From Chitinophaga ginsengisegetis (lineage in GTDB: Bacteria; Bacteroidota; Bacteroidia; Chitinophagales; Chitinophagaceae): a stretch of DNA of 64,000 nucleotides. The notes beneath the pieces are model-generated. The model did not search any database and was not told where the DNA came from. It saw only the letters and a list, made by a program, of their open reading frames with translations. The stretch covers positions 930,001 to 994,000 of the forward strand of contig NZ_FUZZ01000002.1 of assembly GCF_900168065.1 (NCBI RefSeq). Reading direction: 5' to 3'. Position numbers and translations under genes: made by a program. Shown here piece by piece: positions 36,939 through 45,390 of the stretch. Each line of letters begins with the position of its first letter. The stretch's first letter is position 1.

Positions 36939-38255
36939 GTGAAACTGTTTACCAAACTTACTCTTTTCATCACCTTGTCGAAAATGGCGATCGCAATCCT
37001 GTTCGTACTGCTGCTGCCTTTCCTGGTAGAGGATATTGCTTTCAGGTACAACGACAACTACCTGAAGGAGCAAAAGAAAAAGGTGCTGAGCGTAATATGG
37101 AAAAACGGTATCGATGCTTACCTCCAGGGCGAAGAAAACTATGGTAGCTACACCATGCTGAAGGAAGAGTATATTTCGATGGAACCCGCAGGTAACTCCA
37201 ACCTGCCCGACACCATCGCTACCCTGCAACGTGTAGTGGAAGGCGATACACTCACTTACCGCGTGTTAAGCCATATTTTCACTTATCAACACAACCGGTA
37301 TATGCTGGAAGTGGGAAAGAAAACGGCCACCATCAGCCAGTATAACCGCCCTTTGCAAAAAGTGGCCCTGTATGTATTGTTTGGCCTGATAGTGCTCACT
37401 ACCCTGGCGGATCTTATATTCACCCGGCTTTTGTTACGTCCGCTCGGTGTTATTATCAGTACCAGGCTGGTTAACCGGAAATTTCCTTTTAAAGACCATG
37501 TTCCTGCCATCAAAACATCTACCACCGACTTCCGGTACCTGGACGACTCCCTCATTGAGCTAATGAGTAAAATCAACGAAGCCTTTGAGAAAGAACGCGA
37601 GTTCACCTCCAATGCGTCTCACGAGCTGATGACGCCTATCACCATTCTTCAGAATAAAATGGAAAACCTGATAGCGGAAGATTCACCGGATGAGGAACTG
37701 CAAAGGAAAATCATAGGCATGATGAAGACATTGAACCGGCTGAAGAAAATTGTCCATTCATTACTACTCATCTCACGTATTGAAAACGACCAGTTTCCGA
37801 AAACAGATAACGTATCTCCACACCTGCTGCTGACAGAAGTAATGGAAGAACTGGAACACCGTTTGGAAGACAAACAGCTGCAGTTTAATATGAATGTTTC
37901 CCGTGAAATGATGCTTCACCATCTCAACCATGACCTGATATTCCAGCTGGTGTACAACCTGCTCAATAATGCCATAAAATATAATATACCCCAGGGGCAA
38001 ATAACGGTGAGCGACCAGCTGCTTCCCGGTGAAATGTACCAGCTTATTATCAGCGATACCGGCATTGGCATCAGCGAACAGGAAATCAGCACCATCTTTA
38101 ACCGCTTTAAAAAAGTGGCCAGAACGGAGCTGGAAGGCTATGGACTAGGGCTTTCAATTGCCAGCACTATTGCCCGCTATCACGGAATAAGCATTACTGT
38201 TTCTTCGGTAGTTAATAGAGGGAGTACTTTTACTGTTAGCTTCCCGCTCGTTTAA
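36939..38255 (+). CDS. Membrane histidine kinase
   Basis: 438 residues from a GTG start at 36939, two bases after the response regulator stop. Two membrane segments (MAIAILFVLLLPFLV and VALYVLFGLIVLTTLADLI) enclose a periplasmic sensor of about 110 residues; then HAMP-like linker, HisKA with His228 in SNASHELMTPI, and HATPase with NLLNNAIKYN, DTGIGI and GYGLGLS. The sensor domain is not a recognised type. The neighbouring outer-membrane and secreted proteins are possible targets. Confidence 0.95.
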   Translation: MKLFTKLTLFITLSKMAIAILFVLLLPFLVEDIAFRYNDNYLKEQKKKVLSVIWKNGIDAYLQGEENYGSYTMLKEEYISMEPAGNSNLPDTIATLQRVVEGDTLTYRVLSHIFTYQHNRYMLEVGKKTATISQYNRPLQKVALYVLFGLIVLTTLADLIFTRLLLRPLGVIISTRLVNRKFPFKDHVPAIKTSTTDFRYLDDSLIELMSKINEAFEKEREFTSNASHELMTPITILQNKMENLIAEDSPDEELQRKIIGMMKTLNRLKKIVHSLLLISRIENDQFPKTDNVSPHLLLTEVMEELEHRLEDKQLQFNMNVSREMMLHHLNHDLIFQLVYNLLNNAIKYNIPQGQITVSDQLLPGEMYQLIISDTGIGISEQEISTIFNRFKKVARTELEGYGLGLSIASTIARYHGISITVSSVVNRGSTFTVSFPLV

Positions 38256-38315
38256 GAATTTTTTCGTAAGATCCCGGTAGTTACAATTCCTTTTTGCTGT
38301 TCAATTGTGAACGGG

Positions 38316-39437
38316 CTATTTCTTCCACTTCTGTGCAATCTGTATGGCGGTATTAATCATATAAGGTTCCCAGTTTTCAATTTGCCAGGCGGTATGTGCA
38401 AGGGAAGAGCGGGTGAGCGATTGGATGGCCTCCCCGCAGGAAGTGGCCGATTCCAGTATAGCAGACAGTTCCAGCTGCTGATGATGCAAAATTTCATCTT
38501 CAATAATCTTACCTGTTATTACCGGGGATGATGGTAAAAAGGATTGGTAAGATGATATACCGGGTGTGTTTTTCTTCTTCACAATATTTTCCATCTTCCC
38601 AAAATCATTATAAAAAATAGTCCGGCTTTCCTCCGTGGTAAGGGCATTTCCAAGTTGTTCGAGCACAACATATTTAAGATGGGGACAACGGGCTATCGTG
38701 TTTTCCAGTAAGTGAAATACTTCTGCCGGAACGGCATCGTCATGTGTATCTCTCCGGATCTTCTTCAACGGGCTATTGGGCGCATTTTCCCAGCTGCCAC
38801 CTGAAATATGTATTTCCCTTACTTTATCTAACGGGTAGTGTCTAATTATTTCTTCGAACGGAATATTAAAATTGTGGATCTGGCAATAGAGGTTGTGCAG
38901 ATCAAGGATGATAAAACCATTTACAGGCTCGAGGAGTTGTTCCAAAAAGCCGCCGTGACGTTTTACTTCTTCTAAAGAATAGGAAAAGGCCAGGTTCTCC
39001 AGTCCTACCGGGCATTCACATGCTTCATAGATTCGTTTCAATCTGTCTCTCCCAATGTCGAGTGTGGTTTTCGTATAGGGAATATTCAGCGGAGCGCCGT
39101 GATGAAAGTCTCTGCCTGTCATGAAGCCAAAATGTTCTGTCACATGATCAAACCGGAATTCCTCCCTGACCTTTTTCAATTGTTTCAGCCAGTCGGCCTG
39201 CTCCTGGCGCCACTTGCCGGAAAAGAGGGAAAAGAATACGCCATGACCGATGAGACGCTGTTCATTGCTGTAGGCCGTCAGCAATTCAAAAAACCAGGAT
39301 GGGATCTGCTGTACTTTAAACAGTGCATCAAACGACCATTCAATGGCTTCAAGCCGGGATTCTTCCATTAGCGGAAGACATGCTGCCAGTATGTTGGCAT
39401 CCAGGTTGCAGGCGGCTGCTGATAAAATTTCCGGCAC
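38316..39437 (-). CDS. DUF692/MNIO-family enzyme with a C-terminal extension
   Basis: A 373-residue member of the DUF692 family, the multinuclear non-heme iron oxidative enzymes (MNIO) that modify Cys or Asp residues of ribosomal peptides (MbnB, ChrH and bufferin enzymes are examples). Likely metal ligands of the TIM barrel are visible: His in IGHGVFFSL, EHFGF, Glu in GLENLAF, Asp/His/Asn in LDLHNLYC, His in EIHISGG, DTHDDAVP and Glu in VVLEQLGN. Residues about 290-373 form a helical extension of unknown role, not clearly the usual partner domain. The preceding gene, 33 bases upstream in the same direction, encodes a 52-residue peptide ending in CPGCGMG, the presumed substrate. Family assignment is firm; the product is unknown. 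Confidence 0.9.
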   Translation of the reverse strand: MPEILSAAACNLDANILAACLPLMEESRLEAIEWSFDALFKVQQIPSWFFELLTAYSNEQRLIGHGVFFSLFSGKWRQEQADWLKQLKKVREEFRFDHVTEHFGFMTGRDFHHGAPLNIPYTKTTLDIGRDRLKRIYEACECPVGLENLAFSYSLEEVKRHGGFLEQLLEPVNGFIILDLHNLYCQIHNFNIPFEEIIRHYPLDKVREIHISGGSWENAPNSPLKKIRRDTHDDAVPAEVFHLLENTIARCPHLKYVVLEQLGNALTTEESRTIFYNDFGKMENIVKKKNTPGISSYQSFLPSSPVITGKIIEDEILHHQQLELSAILESATSCGEAIQSLTRSSLAHTAWQIENWEPYMINTAIQIAQKWKK

Positions 39438-39470
39438 CTTTTCGAATTAAGTTTAATAATAACGGGAGAA

Positions 39471-39629
39471 TCAGCCCATTCCGCAGCCAGGACAACCATT
39501 TTCATATGGCTTTTTCACTTCTTCTTTCTTTTCTTTTGGCTTAACTGATTTATCCTTGTTACAGGAAGTGGTTGTTTGAACAGTGATGCCGAGCAGGATG
39601 GCGCCGAGCAATGATTTTGGCAGCTTCAT
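39471..39629 (-). CDS. Probable RiPP precursor peptide, C-terminal CPGCGMG
   Basis: A 52-residue peptide from the start at 39629 (MKLPKSLLGAILLGITVQ); the frame extends to 39791 without protein-like character. A hydrophobic signal-like N-terminus is followed by TTTSCNK, which could be a weak lipobox, then a Lys/Glu-rich charged linker (KPKEKKEEVKKPYE) and a short core, NGCPGCGMG, at the very C-terminus. Signal peptide plus a terminal CxxCG motif next to an MNIO gene resembles bufferin-type precursors, in which cysteines are converted to metal-binding groups. No other function fits so well. The short length lowers gene certainty, but position and architecture support it. Confidence 0.78.
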   Translation of the reverse strand: MKLPKSLLGAILLGITVQTTTSCNKDKSVKPKEKKEEVKKPYENGCPGCGMG

Positions 39630-39819
39630 TTGATATTTATTTAAGGGATGAAATTCTACAGTGTTTTTCAAAACAAGGTTACCTGTTAAACGGGAGGAAT
39701 ATGGAAAAGTTACAGGAAATATATTCTTAACATTGGGGAGCGGGCTGTAATTATCATGATACCGGTGGGTTTCCATTCCGGATTTGATCATCTAAACTTA
39801 GGTAGTTTATAGAAAGATG

Positions 39820-39853
39820 GCAACTGCAGGAGCCATCACTTCCCCTGCAGTTG
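39820..39853 (-). terminator. Hairpin terminator after the TonB receptor gene
   Basis: Arms CAACTGCAGG and CCTGCAGTTG around a 13-base loop, immediately beyond the stop codon of the receptor on the minus strand. It separates the receptor from the peptide/MNIO unit, so these are probably distinct transcripts. Confidence 0.65.
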
Positions 39854-39857
39854 TTGC

Positions 39858-42212
39858 TTAAAACTTAATGGTAAGGTTAGCCGTTACCCTTGTTGGGTTT
39901 TGTGCTGCCAACCGGTTCGACCAGTACTTTTCGTTGGTAATATTATCGACTTTTACTCCTATGCGGTAAACGGGTTTGTCGTAAAACAGGGAAGCATCCA
40001 GCACAGTGTAGGAAGGTATGGTAAATGCGAAAGTATTAGTGTTGGTTTGAAACGACTGGCTGCCGTAGTTGCCGCCAAAAGCAAAGCCCAATCCTTTAGC
40101 AGTGCCGCGTACCAGGCGGTAGCTCACCCACAGGTTAGCCGTGGTAGCTGGGCCGGCTGAAGATGGGCGCAATCCCTGGAATTTGGCATCCGCCTTATCC
40201 ATTTTACTTTCGTTATACGCATAGCCGGCAATGATGTTTAATCCCGGAACCGGGTTGGCAATTACTTCGGCTTCAAAGCCTTTGCTGAGCTGGGTTCCAT
40301 CCTGAAGGGAAAATCCGCTGTGAGCGGGATCATCGTATACGGAGTTGGTAACAGAAATATCGTAGTAGCTAAGCGTGGCGTTTAACTTCTCATTAAAAAG
40401 ATCCGCTTTAATACCTCCTTCTATCTGGTTAGCCTGTTGCGGTTTAAAAGTATTGCCGTTATAATCGGTTCCTGATTGATTCTGGAAGCCATTCATATAG
40501 TTGGCGAACAGGGAAAAGCGGTCCTTAATTACCTGGTATACGATCCCGAATTTGGGTGATAGCGCTGTTTGCGTGTAATTACCTACGGTGAGATCTTTAC
40601 TGGGATAATAAGCACCGAGATTGTGGTAATTATCCAGTCTCAGGCTTGCCATTACCAGCAACTGTTCTGTGATATTGATAACGTCTGAGAAATAAGCGCT
40701 GTATGTATTTTCGCGGTTACTGTCGAACGCCAGGAATTTCAGTTTTGCGAACAGTGGGGTTACATTATCCTTGTTAAAATTATAGTAAGCATCCCCGGGC
40801 GTTCTGTAGTTAATGGCCGGCATATTCACGATGGTATCATTCCGGGAAGCGCGCAGGCTATAAAAATCCACGCCTACCACTAACCGGTTACGCATTTTAC
40901 CGATACGGAAATCGCCGATAAAGTTTTGTTGGATATCGGTACCGTAGTAAGGGTAGGTTTGCGAGGTAACTGCCTGTCGCAGGGTGCTGTCGCTTAATAT
41001 ATTCAGCTGGGTAGTGAATCCGTCGGAGCTGGAGCGGGTGCGGGAAAACACCGTTTGCGACGTCCACTTATCTGACAATTTATATTTTATCTGTCCAAAA
41101 ACGTTCAGCTGCTGGCTGTTATAGCTCATGGTATTATTGGCATAGGAGAGCTTATAGGGCATGCCCAGTTCTTCTACGCTGTGCGCCTTTCCTTTGGTAT
41201 AAGGGGCTACCCTCATTGGAGAAGTAGCTTTGTAGCCGCTCATTTCCACATCAAGTAAAATGGTGAGCCGGTCATTTACCTTATAGGAGAAGCTGGGCGC
41301 CATCAGATAATTTTTGCTGAAGCCGGCATCCTGGAAGCTACGTTCGCTGTGAATAGCGCCGTTGAAGCGGAACAGGGCTGTTTTCTGTTCGTTTACCGGG
41401 GTATTGATATCCAGTGTGAGACGGTTCAGATCCCAGCTACCACCGGAGTAGGATACTTCTCCTTTGAAGCTGTCGAATGGCTTTTTGGTAACCCGGTTAA
41501 ACAACCCGCCAAAAGAAGAAAGGGTACTGCCAAACAGTGTAGCAGAGGGGCCTTTGATCACTTCTATGCGTTCCAGGTTAGCCGGGTCTACATTGGTATA
41601 TACAAAACTGCCAACGCCGTTGCGTACCAGGTTGGCGGTGGTGAAGCCTCTTGAAGTAGCGGAGCTTCTCCCCTGGTTGTATACAATGGGGATACCTGCG
41701 CCCGGAATATTTTTGAAGGCGCTGTTATAATCTGTTACCAGTTGTTCTTTCATCAGTTCCTTCCCTACCACGCTGTATACCTGCGGGTTTTCGAGGTTTC
41801 TTAGCGGCAATTTGGATACATCCTCGCTTTCTTTTTTGGCAAAGCGGTTTCCCCCGGTGGCTACCACTACTTCTTCGAGGTTTTGGGAAGATGTTTTCAG
41901 TTCTATCTGCAGCAGTACACTTTTGCCGTTTACTACAGATACGGCTCTCCTGATGGTTTCAAAGCCCACCATAGATACTTCCAGCTGATAGTTGCCGTCC
42001 GGAATATTTTTAAAGAGAAATTCGCCGCTCTGGTTGGTGATCATTCCTTTTGCAATACCTTTCAGGATAACGGTTACATTAGTAGCCGGGTGTCCGTCTG
42101 ATGTGGTAATAATGCCCTGAATGGTATTGTTGGCTCCTTCGTCCGGCACGCCGGCATATATCAAGGTAAATGGAAGTAGAAAAAATGTTAGAAACAGGTA
42201 TGCCCTCGTCAT
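39858..42212 (-). CDS. TonB-dependent siderophore-type receptor
   Basis: About 784 residues from the likely start at 42212 (MTRAYLFLTFFLLPFTLIYAG); the frame extends to 42245. A carboxypeptidase-like domain (IITTSDGHPATNVTVILKG) precedes a plug (EQLVTDYNSAFKNIPGAGIP, RGFTTANLVRNGVGSFVY, NLERIEVIKGPSATLFG) and a barrel with the siderophore-receptor style C-terminus (YRIGVKVDNITNEKYW). No STN domain is visible, so it is not a direct transducer. The neighbouring ECF sigma gene upstream on the same strand could control it. The ligand is probably an iron chelate, but could be another metal complex given the MNIO neighbour. Confidence 0.92.
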   Translation of the reverse strand: MTRAYLFLTFFLLPFTLIYAGVPDEGANNTIQGIITTSDGHPATNVTVILKGIAKGMITNQSGEFLFKNIPDGNYQLEVSMVGFETIRRAVSVVNGKSVLLQIELKTSSQNLEEVVVATGGNRFAKKESEDVSKLPLRNLENPQVYSVVGKELMKEQLVTDYNSAFKNIPGAGIPIVYNQGRSSATSRGFTTANLVRNGVGSFVYTNVDPANLERIEVIKGPSATLFGSTLSSFGGLFNRVTKKPFDSFKGEVSYSGGSWDLNRLTLDINTPVNEQKTALFRFNGAIHSERSFQDAGFSKNYLMAPSFSYKVNDRLTILLDVEMSGYKATSPMRVAPYTKGKAHSVEELGMPYKLSYANNTMSYNSQQLNVFGQIKYKLSDKWTSQTVFSRTRSSSDGFTTQLNILSDSTLRQAVTSQTYPYYGTDIQQNFIGDFRIGKMRNRLVVGVDFYSLRASRNDTIVNMPAINYRTPGDAYYNFNKDNVTPLFAKLKFLAFDSNRENTYSAYFSDVINITEQLLVMASLRLDNYHNLGAYYPSKDLTVGNYTQTALSPKFGIVYQVIKDRFSLFANYMNGFQNQSGTDYNGNTFKPQQANQIEGGIKADLFNEKLNATLSYYDISVTNSVYDDPAHSGFSLQDGTQLSKGFEAEVIANPVPGLNIIAGYAYNESKMDKADAKFQGLRPSSAGPATTANLWVSYRLVRGTAKGLGFAFGGNYGSQSFQTNTNTFAFTIPSYTVLDASLFYDKPVYRIGVKVDNITNEKYWSNRLAAQNPTRVTANLTIKF

Positions 42213-42516
42213 GTTGGTCTTATCGTTTGCAATGCAAAGGTGCATTGAGAAAGCACCAAATTATCTACTGTATCGGGAAAACTATTTACGCAATCGGGAA
42301 ATAATTATTTATCCATAAAGGCAGCATTTGGGCCCATATTTGCGCAAAACACGCCACCATAAAGGATACCACCCTTTTCACCCCCTCAAAACGATAGCTC
42401 CCCTGGTGAACCCCAAAAGGTCCACCAGGATGACCATATAAAGCAAACTCCGGCCATTACCCATTGAAGGGCGGTAGGCAACAAGCATCAAATTGTTTAA
42501 AGTAAGGTTTCCCGGA

Positions 42517-43083
42517 TTACAGGTGGGCAGGCGCAAAATAACCGCGTAAAATCTTCACGGCAGTACCAATCTGGTTTTTTACCGTTTGAATGCTGGTGTT
42601 CATTTCTTCCGCTATTTCTTTATGGCTTTTCTGGTCATAATGCCTCAAACGGAAGGCCGTAGATGATTTAGGCGGTACTTTCTTATTCAGCGCGATATTC
42701 ACCTGGAAATAAATTTCTTTACTTTCCAGCGGATCGCTTGGTACAAAGGCCTCGTCCGGAATAACACAGGAAAATTTCCTTTCACGTGTGATTTTGTTGA
42801 GGCAGCGGTTACGTACACTCGCATAGAGGTAACTCTTCATAATGCAGCTACTGTCCCGGTTTTGGTAGTTAGCATCAATTTTCAGGAATAATTTCTTCTG
42901 CCAGAAATCCAGAAAAAATTCCTGAAGAACATCCTGGGCTTTGTCTTCGTCCTTTAGCATGTCTACAGCCAGCAACAGGAGGATGCGGCTATATTTTTTG
43001 TACACACTTGTAAATGCTTCGACACTACCATCTTTAAGCAGTTCCAGCAGGACGGCATCTTGGTTGTTATGTTGCATTCTCAT
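42517..43083 (-). CDS. ECF RNA polymerase sigma factor
   Basis: 188 residues: region 2 (DMLKDEDKAQDVLQEFFLDFW, YLYASVRNRCLNKI) and region 4 (LRHYDQKSHKEIAEEMNTSIQTVKNQI). No FecR-type regulator is encoded beside it, unlike the two other TonB loci here. It precedes the siderophore-type receptor with a 304-base gap, so it may drive it as a separate transcription unit, but this is inferred from position. Confidence 0.9.
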   Translation of the reverse strand: MRMQHNNQDAVLLELLKDGSVEAFTSVYKKYSRILLLLAVDMLKDEDKAQDVLQEFFLDFWQKKLFLKIDANYQNRDSSCIMKSYLYASVRNRCLNKITRERKFSCVIPDEAFVPSDPLESKEIYFQVNIALNKKVPPKSSTAFRLRHYDQKSHKEIAEEMNTSIQTVKNQIGTAVKILRGYFAPAHL

Positions 43084-43454
43084 TTCCTTTTGAGAGACTG
43101 GTTTAGGAAAAAAATTTCGACTTCTATTGACAATACAGTGTTAGAAAAAGCAAGTTCTCTAATGGTTTAACACAGTGACTGAAAGTGGTTTATTTTGCAT
43201 TCCGTTTTTCTAAATCTGGAATAAAAGTAACGCTATAAAGCATCGTGAGTGGTTAATCCATTGTTAAGCACGAATGTTTTAGAAGTGGTAAGATCCAATA
43301 CCACGGCTGATTAGCGGGGGAAATAAATTCATTAACTAAAAATATAATATAAATACAGGCGGTTGGGATTAACAGACCTGAAAACAGCACACAAAAAGAG
43401 GACGGATCACCAGGTAATGCCTGCCGGAAAGAAGAAGAAAAACAAGAAGAGAAA
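43084..43454. other. Gap between sigma factor and cupin genes
   Basis: 371 bases. On the plus strand, TTTATTTTGCAT at about 43189-43200 approaches a TAnnTTTG element but is one base short. The open frame 43363-43554 has no protein-like features. No RNA gene or clear terminator was seen. Confidence 0.4.
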
Positions 43455-43805
43455 TTACACGGATGACTTCAGAAAGTCGCCGTCTATGATCAGGAGTTTT
43501 ACGCCGGTGGCAGAAACAGAACGATGCGTACTCAGATCATCTGTTACCACATAACTCATGCCTTCAGATAATTCAAAGTTTTCACCGCTCTGCAACACAC
43601 TTACAAAGGCGCCCTGCAGGCAATGTACAATATGCCCTTTCTTACACCAGTGATCAGCCAGGTAACCGGGGGAATACTCCACGATCCTTATCCGGAGCCC
43701 GGGAAACTGTATGGTTTGCCACCACGCCGTGCCGCTTTCTCCCGGATGCACGGTCTTCGGAATTACCGACCAGTCAATAGTCTGAAAGGGAATATTGTTA
43801 TTCAT
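43455..43805 (-). CDS. Cupin-fold protein with a DHWC-type motif
   Basis: About 116 residues from the preferred start at 43805 (MNNNIPFQTIDWSVI); the frame extends to 43826 and overlaps the lipoprotein gene. A small beta-barrel cupin with YLADHWCKKGHIVHCLQGAF, the signature of the DHCW-motif cupin group, and a second conserved half (DDLSTHRSVSATGVKLLIIDG). His and Cys residues could bind metal. No enzymatic function is assigned to the family. It immediately follows the lipoprotein gene in the same direction. Confidence 0.82.
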   Translation of the reverse strand: MNNNIPFQTIDWSVIPKTVHPGESGTAWWQTIQFPGLRIRIVEYSPGYLADHWCKKGHIVHCLQGAFVSVLQSGENFELSEGMSYVVTDDLSTHRSVSATGVKLLIIDGDFLKSSV

Positions 43806-43815
43806 GATAGACGAT

Positions 43816-44283
43816 TTAACGTACACGGATATACGCCTCTATAATTTCGTGATTTACATTCAAACTGTCAATCTTTTCAATGCCCCGCTGGATCAGCGTA
43901 TCATGCTGTAAACTGAGTGTAAAAGTGAAATGCATATCTTCCCAGCTGCGGGCATTGCAATACTGCAGATGTTCTTCGTATTTATCACCTGTTAACACAT
44001 AAGTGCCGGCGCCGGAGCCAAACACGGCGGTGCTGCTGTCGCTTCCCTTTGAAACATCATGCTTAAAAAACGCAAAATGGCTGCCATTAAATATTTTGAT
44101 CATCTCCTGTCCTTTTACCGGGTAAGTATCAGTGGTATCTCCGTTCTCGATCATCTTACTGTAAGCTAATTTCCAGGTACCTGTTAAAGACAGTGCAGCA
44201 GCGGGTTCAGGCTTTTTGGTTTCCGCGCAGGAAACAACAGTCCATCCAATAATACCAATAGCGGCGAGGATTCGTAGGTTCAT
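43816..44283 (-). CDS. Small putative lipoprotein
   Basis: 155 residues with a lipoprotein-type signal (MNLRILAAIGIIGWTVVSC). The mature part has LTGTWKLAYSKMIENGD, the opening of a lipocalin-like, single-domain fold (DUF4488-like), with KIFNGSHFAFFKHD further on. Function unknown. Followed 11 bases later by the cupin start, so probably co-transcribed. Confidence 0.75.
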   Translation of the reverse strand: MNLRILAAIGIIGWTVVSCAETKKPEPAAALSLTGTWKLAYSKMIENGDTTDTYPVKGQEMIKIFNGSHFAFFKHDVSKGSDSSTAVFGSGAGTYVLTGDKYEEHLQYCNARSWEDMHFTFTLSLQHDTLIQRGIEKIDSLNVNHEIIEAYIRVR

Positions 44284-44383
44284 AACGTTTAGATGTTTGA
44301 GTGAAAAGTTATTATAACAGCCCGTTCCGGCCGGAACACAAGGTTAATAAAAAGATGCTGATTTTAAAATATACGGCCAAATA

Positions 44384-44417
44384 AAAGGGAACAACATACG
44401 GATATGTTGTTCCCTTT
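44384..44417 (-). terminator. Terminator of the VgrG operon
   Basis: Perfect 15-base arms (AAAGGGAACAACATA and its complement) around a CGGA loop, 20 bases beyond the last stop codon of the minus-strand operon, with T-rich sequence on the minus strand after it. Confidence 0.8.
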
Positions 44418-44436
44418 CTTTCATAAATCGGTTGTA

Positions 44437-45390
44437 TTACCGGATTACCTGCAGCTGATCGCTGCCTGCCGGTTTATGCAGCAACAGGTTATAGATCTTA
44501 TACTTATTGTCTGTAATGCCTGCCAGGGCTGATTCTCCCCTCAGTTCATCATCTGTCCGGATTAATCCCACCACCCTGCCATCACCAAAAAAACGCAGTT
44601 CATAATGCTCCAGTGGCAGCATTTCCAGGTGATAAGCCTTGATCTGGTCAAACCGGTTCCAGGTTTCTGCTGCATCGGCGGGTTTGTTCTGAAAATAAGC
44701 TTGTTCTGTTTCCAGTTCCCGGTTGTAGATCTGCTCTGCTATGGCGTTCATATTGCCGTCTGCCATCAGCTTGCGGTACTGGTTGTAAAAGGCCAGCACT
44801 TCTTTGGTAAGCTGTGCTTTATCTTCTTTCCGCAGATCCTGGCTCTGGCTCCATCCTTTCAGCTGGTAAGGCGTGGATGCCTCAAAGGTGCCTTTAAATT
44901 CGAGATACGGCACGTTATCCAGCTTTATTTCAGGCATTTTATAATAAAAGAGTTGTTTGTATTCTTTCGGCTTTTCCTTTTCTTCATCGCCATACAGCAC
45001 CTTTACTTCCAGGCCACAGTTTTTCGCCAGTAAAAACGGATCCATTTTATCATCGTCGTTTACTTTTGGAAATACCCTGATAGTAATGGTTTGCTTACCG
45101 CTTTTCAGGATATTGGGAGATACGGGCCATACTGCGCCACCCTGGTTCCCGCTGCCAAAGTCCGTATAGGCGGGCATATCATTAACCAGTATTTCATAAG
45201 TACAATTGTAGCTGTTAAAATCCAGGATAAAACGTGGATTATAGTCATATTTCTTTACCAGTTTATAACTGTTCAGATATTTTTCCTTAATGCCCTGATT
45301 CATGCTTTCTTTTTTTGCATTTGTTCCCTGCCCGCAGCTATGCAGGCCGATCATTAAAATTAATGAGATGATAACTGCTGGTTTACTCAT
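44437..45390 (-). CDS. Putative lipoprotein, candidate immunity protein of the VgrG module
   Basis: 317 residues with a lipoprotein signal (VIISLILMIGLHSCGQG), so it is likely periplasmic and membrane-anchored. No known domain; the second half is helical (AQLTKEVLAFYNQYRKLMADG) and the first is beta-rich. Its ATG overlaps the stop of the 989-residue gene (ATGA), indicating tight translational coupling. Small periplasmic lipoproteins coupled to a secretion-system effector are typical immunity proteins. The protein is longer than most, so it could instead be a structural or scaffold partner. Confidence 0.75.
   Translation of the reverse strand: MSKPAVIISLILMIGLHSCGQGTNAKKESMNQGIKEKYLNSYKLVKKYDYNPRFILDFNSYNCTYEILVNDMPAYTDFGSGNQGGAVWPVSPNILKSGKQTITIRVFPKVNDDDKMDPFLLAKNCGLEVKVLYGDEEKEKPKEYKQLFYYKMPEIKLDNVPYLEFKGTFEASTPYQLKGWSQSQDLRKEDKAQLTKEVLAFYNQYRKLMADGNMNAIAEQIYNRELETEQAYFQNKPADAAETWNRFDQIKAYHLEMLPLEHYELRFFGDGRVVGLIRTDDELRGESALAGITDNKYKIYNLLLHKPAGSDQLQVIR

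Noticed and set aside
39630..39791. N-terminal extension of the CPGCGMG peptide to the upstream ATG
   Set aside because: The extra 54 residues lack signal-peptide or structural features and precede a much better start with a hydrophobic N-terminus.
43363..43554. Open frame of 63 codons overlapping the cupin gene
   Set aside because: Lys-rich translation of A-rich DNA that overlaps the cupin gene on the other strand.
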